34,804 bases of DNA, from positions 1 through 34,804 of the forward strand of contig PWMF01000083.1 in the NCBI GenBank assembly GCA_003559215.1. The letters run 5' to 3'. The translations under genes were made by a program, and so were the position numbers. The DNA comes from Natrialbaceae archaeon. GTDB lineage: Archaea > Halobacteriota > Halobacteria > Halobacteriales > Natrialbaceae. Shown here in pieces: positions 24,471-31,773 of this stretch. The notes under the pieces are model-generated. The model saw nothing but the letters and a program-made list of their open reading frames with translations, ran no database searches and had not been told where the DNA came from. Within the stretch, counting starts at the first letter, position 1; every line of letters begins with the position of its first letter.

Positions 24471-24613
24471 TCGACGTCGTTGCACTCCCCGCACCGGTCC
24501 AGGCGACGCTCCTCGTGGGCGTCATCCTCGTTCAGGCCGTCATCCTCTACGCCGGCTACGGCGTCCTCGAGCGAGTTGCAACACCGCTGATCAAAACCAT
24601 CACGAACGCCTAA
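24467..24613 (+). CDS. 48-residue single-helix membrane protein (DUF7512-like)
   Basis: The frame from ATG 24467 to TAA 24613 encodes a 48-residue protein. It starts MIDVVALPAPVQATLLVG, continues into one hydrophobic helix (about 10-32) and ends in a short basic tail (LERVATPLIKTITNA). It resembles the very small proteins annotated DUF7512 in haloarchaea, found beside TauE/SafE genes, though this is from memory. GAGG and GGTGG lie just upstream as possible ribosome sites. The next gene begins 3 nt after its stop, so it may be a subunit of, or accessory to, the TauE-type permease. Confidence 0.7.
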   Translation: MIDVVALPAPVQATLLVGVILVQAVILYAGYGVLERVATPLIKTITNA

Positions 24614-24616
24614 TCG

Positions 24617-25657
24617 ATGGAGATACTAGGACTGAGTTTGACCCTGCTGGTGCTGTTCGTGAGCTTCGGCTTTATGGTCGGAGTACTGTTCGGCTTCTTC
24701 GGGATGGGCGGGTCCTTCCTGATCACGCCGACACTGTTGCTCCTCGACTACCCCGCCTCCGTTGCGATCGGGAGCGGGCTGGCGTTTTACTTCGGTACCT
24801 CCGTGATCGCCGTCCTGAAACACTACGACGTCGGCCAGGTCGACTACAAACTCGGCGCGATCCTGTTCGTCGTCCTCTCGATCGGGATCGAACTCGGTAG
24901 TCGGCTCGTCTTCGGCCTCGAGGCGCTGGGGATCGCCAACCTCGTGACGGGTATCGCGTACGTCGTCCTGCTGGCGGGGATCGGGGCACTGTTCCTGCGC
25001 CGAGCCGCTAATCTGGACGACGAGGAGGGCGCCGAAGATGAAGACGAGGACGTCGACGACGAAATTCCGGCGGTCGGCCAGAAGATCCAGTCGTACAACG
25101 TCCCCCCGATGATCTCGCTGACGTCAGGTGGGCGGGCGTCGCTGTGGACGATTTCGGGTGCCGGCGGGAGCGTCGGGCTCGTCTCGGGACTGATCGGCGT
25201 CGGCGGCGGCTTCATCCGCATGCCCGCGATCTACTACCTGATCGGGACGCCCCTGACCGCCGCCGTCGGGACCAGCCTGTTCGCCGGGCTGTTCTCGGGT
25301 GCGTTCGGCACCTTCACCTACGGGATGTCCGGCAGCGTCGACCTGACGGTGGTCTCCCTGCTGCTGGTCGGCAGCGCACTCGGCGCGCGAATCGGCTCGG
25401 CAGCGACGACGATGGTCGACGAGGACGACGTCATCGTCTACTTCGGTATCATGATGGTCCTCGCCAGCGCCGGGATCGCACTGTCCGAACTCGCGAACTG
25501 GCTCGGAACGGGAGCGCTCGATCTGGTGAGCGTCCTCCTGCTCGTCGGCTCGTCGTTCTTCGTCGCGTCGATGATCCTCTACAAGGTCGTTCAGTCGGCC
25601 GGCGCAGACGATGCCGACGACGCGGGCGCACAGCCAGCCACCAACGGTGGTGACTGA
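24617..25657 (+). CDS. TauE/SafE-family sulfite/organosulfonate exporter
   Basis: A 346-residue membrane protein with two four-helix TauE/SafE repeats. Each has the glycine-rich motif: GFFGMGGSFLITPTLLL near residue 26 and GLIGVGGGFIRMPAIYYL near residue 193. Between them is an acidic cytoplasmic loop (DDEEGAEDEDEDVDDE). The family exports sulfite, sulfoacetate or related anions. With a persulfide dioxygenase-type protein at 3678 in the window, sulfite export is a sensible hypothesis. It is co-transcribed with the 48-residue protein upstream. Confidence 0.88.
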   Translation: MEILGLSLTLLVLFVSFGFMVGVLFGFFGMGGSFLITPTLLLLDYPASVAIGSGLAFYFGTSVIAVLKHYDVGQVDYKLGAILFVVLSIGIELGSRLVFGLEALGIANLVTGIAYVVLLAGIGALFLRRAANLDDEEGAEDEDEDVDDEIPAVGQKIQSYNVPPMISLTSGGRASLWTISGAGGSVGLVSGLIGVGGGFIRMPAIYYLIGTPLTAAVGTSLFAGLFSGAFGTFTYGMSGSVDLTVVSLLLVGSALGARIGSAATTMVDEDDVIVYFGIMMVLASAGIALSELANWLGTGALDLVSVLLLVGSSFFVASMILYKVVQSAGADDADDAGAQPATNGGD

Positions 25658-25731
25658 TGCTCGAGGCGGTCCACCAGTATCGGTTCGAACTGCCCGCACT
25701 GTCGGGTACCCAGGATATTAGCCAATCGTGA
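25657..25731 (+). CDS. Possible 24-codon coupling ORF
   Basis: The ATG at 25657 overlaps the TauE stop codon (TGATG). The frame encodes 24 residues, starting MLEAVHQYRF and ending QDISQS, and its TGA overlaps the antiporter ATG at 25731 (TGATG again). Two successive overlaps bridge an otherwise empty 73-nt gap. It may be a micro-protein, a coupling device or chance. Confidence 0.35.
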   Translation: MLEAVHQYRFELPALSGTQDISQS

Positions 25732-27581
25732 TGCTCATCGCCACCGTCGCGCTCGTGCTCGCCCTCGGTGTCGCCTCCCGCGTCCTCGCGGATCGACTGC
25801 GGATTCCGAGCGTCCTCTTTCTGATCGTCGCCGGGATCGCGATCGGTCCAGAGGTGCTCGGACTCGTCTCGCAAGAGACGTTCGGTGGTGGCCTTTCCGC
25901 GATGGTCGGCGTCAGCGTCGCAATCATCCTTTTCGAAGGTGGCTACCACCTCCACCTCGAGAAGCTCCGTGAAAGTCCGACGGCACTGACCCGGATGGTC
26001 ACCGTCGGCGCGGCGATCACTTGGCTCGGGACGGCCGCCGCCGTCGTCGTCTTTCTCGACACGAGCCTCGAGGTCGGCCTGCTGGTCGGCGCACTGTTGA
26101 TCGCGACCGGCCCGACCGTGATCGGCCCCATTCTGCAGGTCGTCACCGTTCGAGACCACGTCGCCAGCGTCCTCGAAGGCGAAGGCGTGATCAACGACGT
26201 CACCGCGGCAATTCTGGTGGTCGTCGTCTTCGAAGTCCTCGTCGCCGGGAACGGAACGCCAGCCGCACTCGTCGGCGACTTCGCGATGCGGCTGTTCGTC
26301 GGCCTCACGTTCGGGGCCCTCATCGCCGGCATCGTCTGGCTGGTGCTCGATCGCGCACGATCCAGACCCTGCGCGGCACCGCTACATGCACGATTGATCG
26401 TCCTCGCCGGTATCGTCGTCGCCTACGCCGGCGCCGAAACGATCGCCAGCGAGACGGGCATCGCCGCCGCCGCGATGGCCGGCTTCATCCTCGGCAACGT
26501 CGATCTACCCCACCACGAGGACGTCATCGACTTTCTGGACGACCTCTCGGTCGTCGTCCTCTCGTTTATCTTCGTCGCGCTGGCGGCGTTGATCGACTTC
26601 GCGGACATCCGCGCGCTCGGGCTGGCGGGTCTCGCCATCGTCGCCGCGATCACGCTGGTGCTTCGTCCAGCCGTCATCTACCTCTCGACGACGGACGCGC
26701 GGTTTACGCACAACGAACGGCTCTTCCTGAGCGCCGTCGGCCCGCGCGGGATCATCCCCGCAAGCGTCGCGACGCTGTTTGCCGTCGAGTTGCAAGCCCT
26801 CGGTCGGCCACAGGAGGCCCAGTTGCTCGCCGGCACCGTCTTTCTCATTATCTTCGCGACGGTCGTCCTTCAGGCCGGCCTCGCACGACAGATCGCGGAT
26901 TACCTCGAGGTATCACCAATGCGTACGATAATCGTCGGCGGGGGACGGGTCGGCCTGTCTCTCGCAGAACGGCTCGAACAGGACGGAGAGAACGTACTAC
27001 TGATCGATCTCGACCCCGATGCGGTCGAGAAAGCCCGCAAACGCGGTCTCACCGCGCTTGAGGGCGACGGCACCGATGCCGACGTTCTCGAGCAGGCGGG
27101 CGCTGACGACGCGAAGACGGTCATTGCAACCACGCCCGACGACGACGTCAACCTGCTGGTCTGCCAGCTCGCGAAGACGACATACGACGTCGAGAGCGTC
27201 GCCTCTCGGGTCAACCAGCCTGACAACGTCGACGCGTTCGAATCGCTCGGCGTCCACGCGATCGACCTCTCGATGGCGACCGCGTGGTCGCTCGAGAACG
27301 TCCTCGAGCGTCCGTCGCTGTCGGCGTGGATGAACGAACTCGGCCGCACCGGCGACGTCCAGGAGATCGAGGTGACGGCGACGGACCTCGTCGGGAAGAC
27401 GATCGCCAATCTCAACGCGGAAATCCCCGACGGCGTCATCGTCGGGTTGCTCACCCACCGGAACGGCGCGACGGAAGTTCCGACAGGCGATCACGAACTC
27501 CGGGAGGGTGACCGTGTGACGTTTCTCGGCCAGACCGACGCCGTCGATCGCGCCGTCAAGCGGTTCCACCCACACGACTGA
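25731..27581 (+). CDS. CPA-type Na+/H+ antiporter with TrkA-N/TrkA-C domains
   Basis: A 616-residue protein. Residues 1 to about 390 form a polytopic cation/proton antiporter domain (IPSVLFLIVAGIAIGPEVLG; LLIATGPTVIGPIL; EGEGVINDVTAAILVVV). A cytoplasmic TrkA-N (RCK) domain follows, with NAD-binding GGGRVGLSLAERLEQDG, the acidic LLIDLDPDAVE and EGDGTDADVLEQAG. A TrkA-C domain ends the protein (EIPDGVIVGLLTHRNG, LREGDRVTFLG). Such proteins exchange Na+ or K+ for H+ at the membrane and are gated by nucleotide. The ATG at 25731 is taken; GTG at 25728 is an alternative. A link to the sulfur theme is not obvious. Confidence 0.88.
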   Translation: MLIATVALVLALGVASRVLADRLRIPSVLFLIVAGIAIGPEVLGLVSQETFGGGLSAMVGVSVAIILFEGGYHLHLEKLRESPTALTRMVTVGAAITWLGTAAAVVVFLDTSLEVGLLVGALLIATGPTVIGPILQVVTVRDHVASVLEGEGVINDVTAAILVVVVFEVLVAGNGTPAALVGDFAMRLFVGLTFGALIAGIVWLVLDRARSRPCAAPLHARLIVLAGIVVAYAGAETIASETGIAAAAMAGFILGNVDLPHHEDVIDFLDDLSVVVLSFIFVALAALIDFADIRALGLAGLAIVAAITLVLRPAVIYLSTTDARFTHNERLFLSAVGPRGIIPASVATLFAVELQALGRPQEAQLLAGTVFLIIFATVVLQAGLARQIADYLEVSPMRTIIVGGGRVGLSLAERLEQDGENVLLIDLDPDAVEKARKRGLTALEGDGTDADVLEQAGADDAKTVIATTPDDDVNLLVCQLAKTTYDVESVASRVNQPDNVDAFESLGVHAIDLSMATAWSLENVLERPSLSAWMNELGRTGDVQEIEVTATDLVGKTIANLNAEIPDGVIVGLLTHRNGATEVPTGDHELREGDRVTFLGQTDAVDRAVKRFHPHD

Positions 27582-27694
27582 AATGAAAGGCGTACCGATA
27601 CACCGATGCAGACACTGTTCATATCGCGGTCGCACCCGAAATAACTGCCTGTGTTGGAAGCTTCAGTCAGCGTCCTCGTCGCTCGCCAAACTAG

Positions 27695-27721
27695 TATTGT
27701 ACGATACGCACAAATCTTATG
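27695..27721 (+). promoter_or_regulatory. Promoter with TATTGTACGATA before HTH paralog 1
   Basis: TATTGTACGATA (27695-27706) is followed by CACAAAT and TATA-like CTTATG (27716-27721), which is 30 nt from the ATG at 27746. The 12-mer is identical to the tusA site read on the minus strand. Position just upstream of TATA suggests activation or autoregulation. Confidence 0.65.
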
Positions 27722-27745
27722 CCAGCGCGCCGCTTACGTTCGAGT

Positions 27746-28156
27746 ATGACTAGGCAGTCGTCGATAACCGATCAACTGGAACGTGATATTGCCTGTGAAG
27801 GGCTGCTCGAATGCTTACACGGGCTCAAACCACTCGACAGGGATTGCTACCGCGTGATGGTCGAGAGCAACGACCCGCTCACCATCGACGAGGTTGCACA
27901 CCGGATCGACCGCGAACGCTCGACCGCGTACCGCTCGATCCAGCGGTTGCTGGGACGTGGCCTGCTCGAAAAAGAACAGATCAACTATGATCAGGGCGGC
28001 TACTATCACGTCTACTCCCCGACTGATCCCGAGCAGATTGCGACTGGCATGCGACGCCAACTCAATGACTGGTACGCGAAGATGGGCCAGCTCGTCCAGG
28101 AGTTCGAGGACAAATACGACTCCATCGACGAACCGACGCCAGATGAGGCGTTCTGA
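27746..28156 (+). CDS. HTH regulator with conserved cysteines, paralog 1
   Basis: A 136-residue TrmB-like winged-helix protein. The N-terminal segment has Cys17 and Cys23 (CEGLLEC, CX5C) and Cys34 (DRDCYRVMV), with a His between. The HTH follows, with TIDEVAHRIDRERSTAYRSI as its core and a wing in KEQINYDQGGYYHVY. A C-terminal helix (LNDWYAKMGQLVQEFEDKYD) probably dimerises. The paralog at 31774 is about three quarters identical by eye and keeps all three cysteines, so a thiol, persulfide or metal sensor is plausible. ATG 27746 is chosen for a leaderless start 30 nt after the TATA box; an upstream ATG overlaps the TATA box. It precedes the M20 gene by 8 nt. Confidence 0.83.
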   Translation: MTRQSSITDQLERDIACEGLLECLHGLKPLDRDCYRVMVESNDPLTIDEVAHRIDRERSTAYRSIQRLLGRGLLEKEQINYDQGGYYHVYSPTDPEQIATGMRRQLNDWYAKMGQLVQEFEDKYDSIDEPTPDEAF

Positions 28157-28164
28157 CTGACTCC

Positions 28165-29412
28165 ATGTCCGGTTGCGAACGTCCGCCCGAAATTCCTCGG
28201 GAACGGCTGGTTGAAACGACGCTCGACCTCGTCTCCTTCGATACGTCGAACCCGCCAGGTGATACCCGCGAAATCGTCGACTGGATCGAATCGGCACTCA
28301 CCGACCTCGGTCTCGAAACCGAACGGGTGGCAACCGATCCGACGAAACCGAACCTGCTTGCGACCCTCCCCGGCGAACGATCGACGACGCTGCTTTACAG
28401 CGGACATCTCGATACGGTCCCGTACGATCCCGACGGCTGGTCGTACGACCCGCTCGGCGAGCGCATCGATAATCGCCTCTACGGGAGAGGGACGACGGAC
28501 ATGAAAGGCGGAGTTGCCGCAATGCTCGAACTCGCCCGCACTTACGTCGTGGCCGACCGACGCCCGCCCGTGACGCTCGCGTTCGCGTTCGTCAGCGACG
28601 AAGAAGTGGCCGGCGACGCCGGATTACAGGCGGTACTCGATGCAGGCCGACTCACGGCCGATGCCTGCGTGATCGGCGAGCCGACCGGCCCACTGAATGC
28701 CCCGTCGATCACCGTCGCCGACAAGGGTAGCCTCTGGTTGACGCTCGAAGCTACCGGTGAGGCGGCCCACGGTTCACGGCCGATGCTCGGCACTAATGCG
28801 ATTGATGCGCTCTGGGACGCCCTCGAGACGATTCGGGCACGACTCACGAACTATCCCATCACAGTCCCCGTACCGGTCGAGACGATTCTCGAGGAGTCGA
28901 TCAACTACTACGGAGAGTCGATAAACGAGGACACAGCCCAACGCCTGTTCGATCAGCCGACAGTAAACCTCGGTACGATCGAGGGCGGGGAGGCCGTCAA
29001 TAGTGTCCCTCGATTTGCTCGCGCGGAGCTTGACATTCGGCTTCCTGCAGGGGTAGACACGGAAGCTGTGCTCGAGGACGTCAGGGAGTGGCTCCACGAG
29101 GACAAGGACATCTCGATCACCGACGTCAGCTGGAGCGTTGGAACGTACGAAGCACCTGAGTCACCGCTCGTGGACGCAACGACGACTGCAGCGACTGCAG
29201 TTCTCGATGGCCGAGTCTATCGACGGAGCGCAACCGGCGGTGGCGATGCGAAGCGACTCCGCAACGCTGGGATACCTACTGTCGAGTTCGCCATCGGGAC
29301 CGATACGGTCCACGCCTGCGACGAATACACGACGGTCGACGCACTCGAGACGACGGCGGGGGTGTACGCTCGGCTCCCGAACGCACTCGCACTCCGAGAC
29401 GTCGGCGAGTGA
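28165..29412 (+). CDS. M20-family metallopeptidase/deacylase (ArgE/DapE-like)
   Basis: A 415-residue enzyme of the M20 family of zinc-dependent amidohydrolases. Metal ligands are visible in YSGHLDTVP (His81, Asp83) and GRGTTDMKGG (Asp112). The catalytic glutamates are in VSDEEVAGD, and a further ligand in IGEPTG. The dimerisation domain covers about residues 185-300, and the last ligand His is in GTDTVHACDEY. The family hydrolyses N-acyl amino acids or dipeptides (acetylornithine, succinyl-diaminopimelate, aminoacylase substrates). Which substrate cannot be told. It is 8 nt from the HTH gene and probably co-transcribed; a role with cysteine conjugates is only speculation. Confidence 0.88.
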   Translation: MSGCERPPEIPRERLVETTLDLVSFDTSNPPGDTREIVDWIESALTDLGLETERVATDPTKPNLLATLPGERSTTLLYSGHLDTVPYDPDGWSYDPLGERIDNRLYGRGTTDMKGGVAAMLELARTYVVADRRPPVTLAFAFVSDEEVAGDAGLQAVLDAGRLTADACVIGEPTGPLNAPSITVADKGSLWLTLEATGEAAHGSRPMLGTNAIDALWDALETIRARLTNYPITVPVPVETILEESINYYGESINEDTAQRLFDQPTVNLGTIEGGEAVNSVPRFARAELDIRLPAGVDTEAVLEDVREWLHEDKDISITDVSWSVGTYEAPESPLVDATTTAATAVLDGRVYRRSATGGGDAKRLRNAGIPTVEFAIGTDTVHACDEYTTVDALETTAGVYARLPNALALRDVGE

Positions 29413-29568
29413 TCGGCCCGGAACCGACTCGCTTCGATTGTCCGTTCTCCGTCCGACCCCGTTCCTGTCGCTGCTCGAGGGCAGCGGTTCGCCGACGCTG
29501 AACGTCGTGATGATCAGTCGTGTGAAAAACGAGTCTCTACCGTCGGTGAATGCTACTGGATTCCCTGT

Positions 29569-30204
29569 TTAGGCGAACGGAACCACTTCCGGCAGTGGGA
29601 GCACGGGCACCATGAACAGACCTGCGATTGTGACCAGTCCCATGAGGATCGGGACGAGGACGAGTGCGTAGTTCGTCTTCTCGAGGACGCGACCGAGGTC
29701 ACTACCCATGTTGGACAGCGACGGCGTCGTACTCTGGCGAAGAATCACCAGTTCGAGAGCGAACAGGATGACCGTCGCTGCGGCAGACACCATACAGAAC
29801 GGGCAGATCGCGCCGATGACGCCCAGTTGCAGGTAGACGAAGTACGCCGAGAAGGCGACGCCGCTGGCTGTGATCGGCGTCAGGATCTTGATGATCAGCG
29901 GGTGTCGGGTGTCGAACCACCAGAGTGCGAGCCCGATCGTCGTCAGATAGTAGAATCCGCCGAGAGTCGCGAGCGGGATGCCCAAGACATACGCCCACTG
30001 ACTGGTGATCACTTCGATACTGCCCTGGACTGGTGCATCGGCTGGTATGGCCGGGATTGCGAACAGGTGAATCGCCGTCAAGATGACGGTGACGAGCCAG
30101 CCGAGAACCGCGACGAGCGTGAATACTCCGAATAGCTCCTTAATTCTCGGGGAGTACTCCCACTCGTAATCGAACGCCATTGATCTTGGTGTTTCGGTTG
30201 ACAT
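29569..30204 (-). CDS. VKOR-like membrane protein lacking the loop cysteines
   Basis: A 211-residue protein of the vitamin K epoxide reductase family, with about five hydrophobic segments. The active-site CPFC (Cys134, Cys137) and the WAYVLGIPLATLGGFYYL region are typical. The exported loop that normally carries the shuttle cysteine pair reads PVQGSIEVITS and contains none; CPFC holds the only cysteines. VKOR proteins re-oxidise DsbA-like partners using quinone, needing the loop pair to pass electrons. Here another thiol protein may contact CPFC directly. The ATG at 30204 is favoured by a TATA-like ACTTTTG about 30 nt upstream. Confidence 0.85.
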   Translation of the reverse strand: MSTETPRSMAFDYEWEYSPRIKELFGVFTLVAVLGWLVTVILTAIHLFAIPAIPADAPVQGSIEVITSQWAYVLGIPLATLGGFYYLTTIGLALWWFDTRHPLIIKILTPITASGVAFSAYFVYLQLGVIGAICPFCMVSAAATVILFALELVILRQSTTPSLSNMGSDLGRVLEKTNYALVLVPILMGLVTIAGLFMVPVLPLPEVVPFA

Positions 30205-30506
30205 GCAATACTGTGTTGGACTACGGGGCACAAAAGTGTTGTGCAGCTTTCCCAATTCTATAGAATATATGCTGGGGAAATCGATGCAGATTCCAGTACT
30301 GGAACGGTACCGAGAGAGTGCGATAGTACAAATTGCAGTTATATGGGAATTACAGCCGCTATCCAGACTTTTGTACTAGGGACGTTGTTTGACGTAGCTG
30401 TCAGGACAGATGTTTTCCCCACACTGTATTGTATGGATAACCCAAAAGTATTGTGCGACCAGCGCCTTCCATTTGATATGGAGTTGTCCACGACAGGGCT
30501 GATTCG
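30205..30506. other. Intergenic region with divergent promoters
   Basis: About 300 nt between the VKOR-like gene and the aminotransferase. It includes the palindrome ATTCTATAGAAT (30255-30266) before the VKOR-like gene and the TATTGTATGGATA site (30427-30439) before the aminotransferase. A long plus frame through it has atypical composition and is not accepted as a gene. Confidence 0.55.
30427..30453 (+). promoter_or_regulatory. Promoter with TATTGTATGGATA before the aminotransferase
   Basis: TATTGTATGGATA (30427-30439) is a one-base-longer variant of the recurrent palindrome. AT-rich AAAAGTATT (30444-30452) is the likely TATA box, placing transcription start near 30475-30478. The distance from motif to ATG 30478 (51 nt) equals that for HTH paralog 1. 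Confidence 0.55.
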
Positions 30507-30513
30507 ATGCTAA
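30478..30513 (+). CDS. Possible 11-codon leader ORF
   Basis: The ATG at 30478 coincides with the predicted transcription start and encodes MELSTTGLIRC. Its stop codon (TAA, 30511-30513) lies just past the aminotransferase ATG at 30507, in a different frame. The last codon is for cysteine. Translation is unproven. Confidence 0.35.
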   Translation: MELSTTGLIRC

Positions 30514-31625
30514 CGCCGACAGAACTCCGGGCTGATATCCCAACGCTACAGGACGCGACGTATCTGAATTACGGCGCACATGGGCCGAGTCCGCAGTACG
30601 TAGTCGAGGCTGCGACGGAGTTCGTTCAACGACACGAGTACGACGTACCTGCGGTGGGCGACCCGTACGAAACGGCGTTCGGCGAGTTTGACGAAACGAG
30701 AAACCAGGTCGCTTCGTTTATCCGCGCACAGCCGGACGAGATTGCCCTTACAGAGAGTACGTCCGCCGGAATCAACGCAATCGCCGGCGCGATCGACTGG
30801 CAACCCGGCGATATCGTGGTTCGTACCGACCTCGAGCATCCGGCCGGGATCCTCCCCTGGCAACGCCTCGAGCGGGAGGGTGTCGAGGTCCGAACTCTCG
30901 AGACCAGCGATGGGCGTCTCGATCGCGAGGCATACACCGAGGCAGTTGCCGACGCGAGACTCGTCTCGTTCAGCGCCGTTACCTGGACCCACGGAACGAA
31001 ACTCCCGGTATCGGAACTCGTCGACATCGCGCACGATGCGGGCGCACTCACGCTCGTCGATGCTGTCCAGGTACCGGGACAGTTGCCGATGGACGTCGGC
31101 GAATGGGGCGCGGATATCGTTGCCGCTGCCGGGCACAAGTGGTTACTCGGTCTCTGGGGGAGTGGCTTCCTGTACGTCGATTGTGACGTCGCCGAGCAAC
31201 TCGAACCGCGGGCGGTCGGGTACCGAAGCGTCGAGACGCCCACAGCAGCCGAACCGACGTTCGCCGCTGGCGCTCGGCGCTTCGAAATCGGGTCTGCGAA
31301 TCCGGCTCCACACGTCGCGCTACGGGAGGCCATTCACACCGTCTCAGACGTCGGTCTTGACACTATCGAACGCCGAATCCAGAACCTCGCTGATCGATTG
31401 GCATCGAACGTCCCCAACAACCGCCTGCTCAGTCCGGCGTCTCCCGAGTCAGGTCTCGTAACGATAGACGTTGGTGCACCCGACGAAACTGTCAGTCGCC
31501 TCGATGACGAAGGGATCGTCGTCCGGGCGCTTCCGTCTCCGAACGCAATTCGGGTCTCAGTTCACGCCGTCAACACGGCTGCCGAAATAGACGCGGTTCT
31601 CGAGGTGCTTGCCGATAAGTGGTGA
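30507..31625 (+). CDS. Class V PLP-dependent aminotransferase, cysteine desulfurase-like fold
   Basis: A 372-residue fold-type I PLP enzyme. The PLP-binding lysine is Lys211 in AGHKWLLG; the pyridine-nitrogen Asp is Asp185 in LVDAVQVPGQ; TSAGINAIAG is the phosphate-binding region. It aligns with NifS/SufS-like enzymes, but the C-terminal catalytic cysteine is missing: where SufS has its Cys after GIxVR, this protein reads GIVVRALPSPNAIRVS. The only cysteine is in YVDCDV. So it is not a classic desulfurase; isopenicillin-epimerase-like or C-S lyase (EgtE-like) chemistry fits better. Its own promoter carries the recurrent palindrome, tying it to the sulfur/redox genes. Confidence 0.87.
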   Translation: MLTPTELRADIPTLQDATYLNYGAHGPSPQYVVEAATEFVQRHEYDVPAVGDPYETAFGEFDETRNQVASFIRAQPDEIALTESTSAGINAIAGAIDWQPGDIVVRTDLEHPAGILPWQRLEREGVEVRTLETSDGRLDREAYTEAVADARLVSFSAVTWTHGTKLPVSELVDIAHDAGALTLVDAVQVPGQLPMDVGEWGADIVAAAGHKWLLGLWGSGFLYVDCDVAEQLEPRAVGYRSVETPTAAEPTFAAGARRFEIGSANPAPHVALREAIHTVSDVGLDTIERRIQNLADRLASNVPNNRLLSPASPESGLVTIDVGAPDETVSRLDDEGIVVRALPSPNAIRVSVHAVNTAAEIDAVLEVLADKW

Positions 31626-31714
31626 TGACGCTAATAGCCGGGCAACCAACGACGACACATTTCGGCTGTTGGAGTCAATCGTCTGTCTTCACCGCTGAGA
31701 ATATCGTTTATCGG

Positions 31715-31743
31715 ACTTGCGCAATATTCACACAACCCTTATA
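31715..31743 (+). promoter_or_regulatory. Promoter with ACTTGCGCAATA before HTH paralog 2
   Basis: ACTTGCGCAATA (31715-31726) contains the palindromic core TTGCGCAA. CACACAAC and TATA-like CTTATA (31738-31743) follow, about 31 nt before ATG 31774. The layout repeats that before paralog 1. Confidence 0.58.
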
Positions 31744-31773
31744 CCAGCGCGGCCCCTATCCCGAAATAGGATA

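Noticed and set aside
30241..30513. 90-codon Cys-containing plus frame before the aminotransferase
   Set aside because: It begins inside the VKOR promoter and crosses the aminotransferase promoter; only the final 11 codons are plausible as a leader ORF.
30507..31625. Calling the class V enzyme a cysteine desulfurase
   Set aside because: The catalytic cysteine position is not cysteine.
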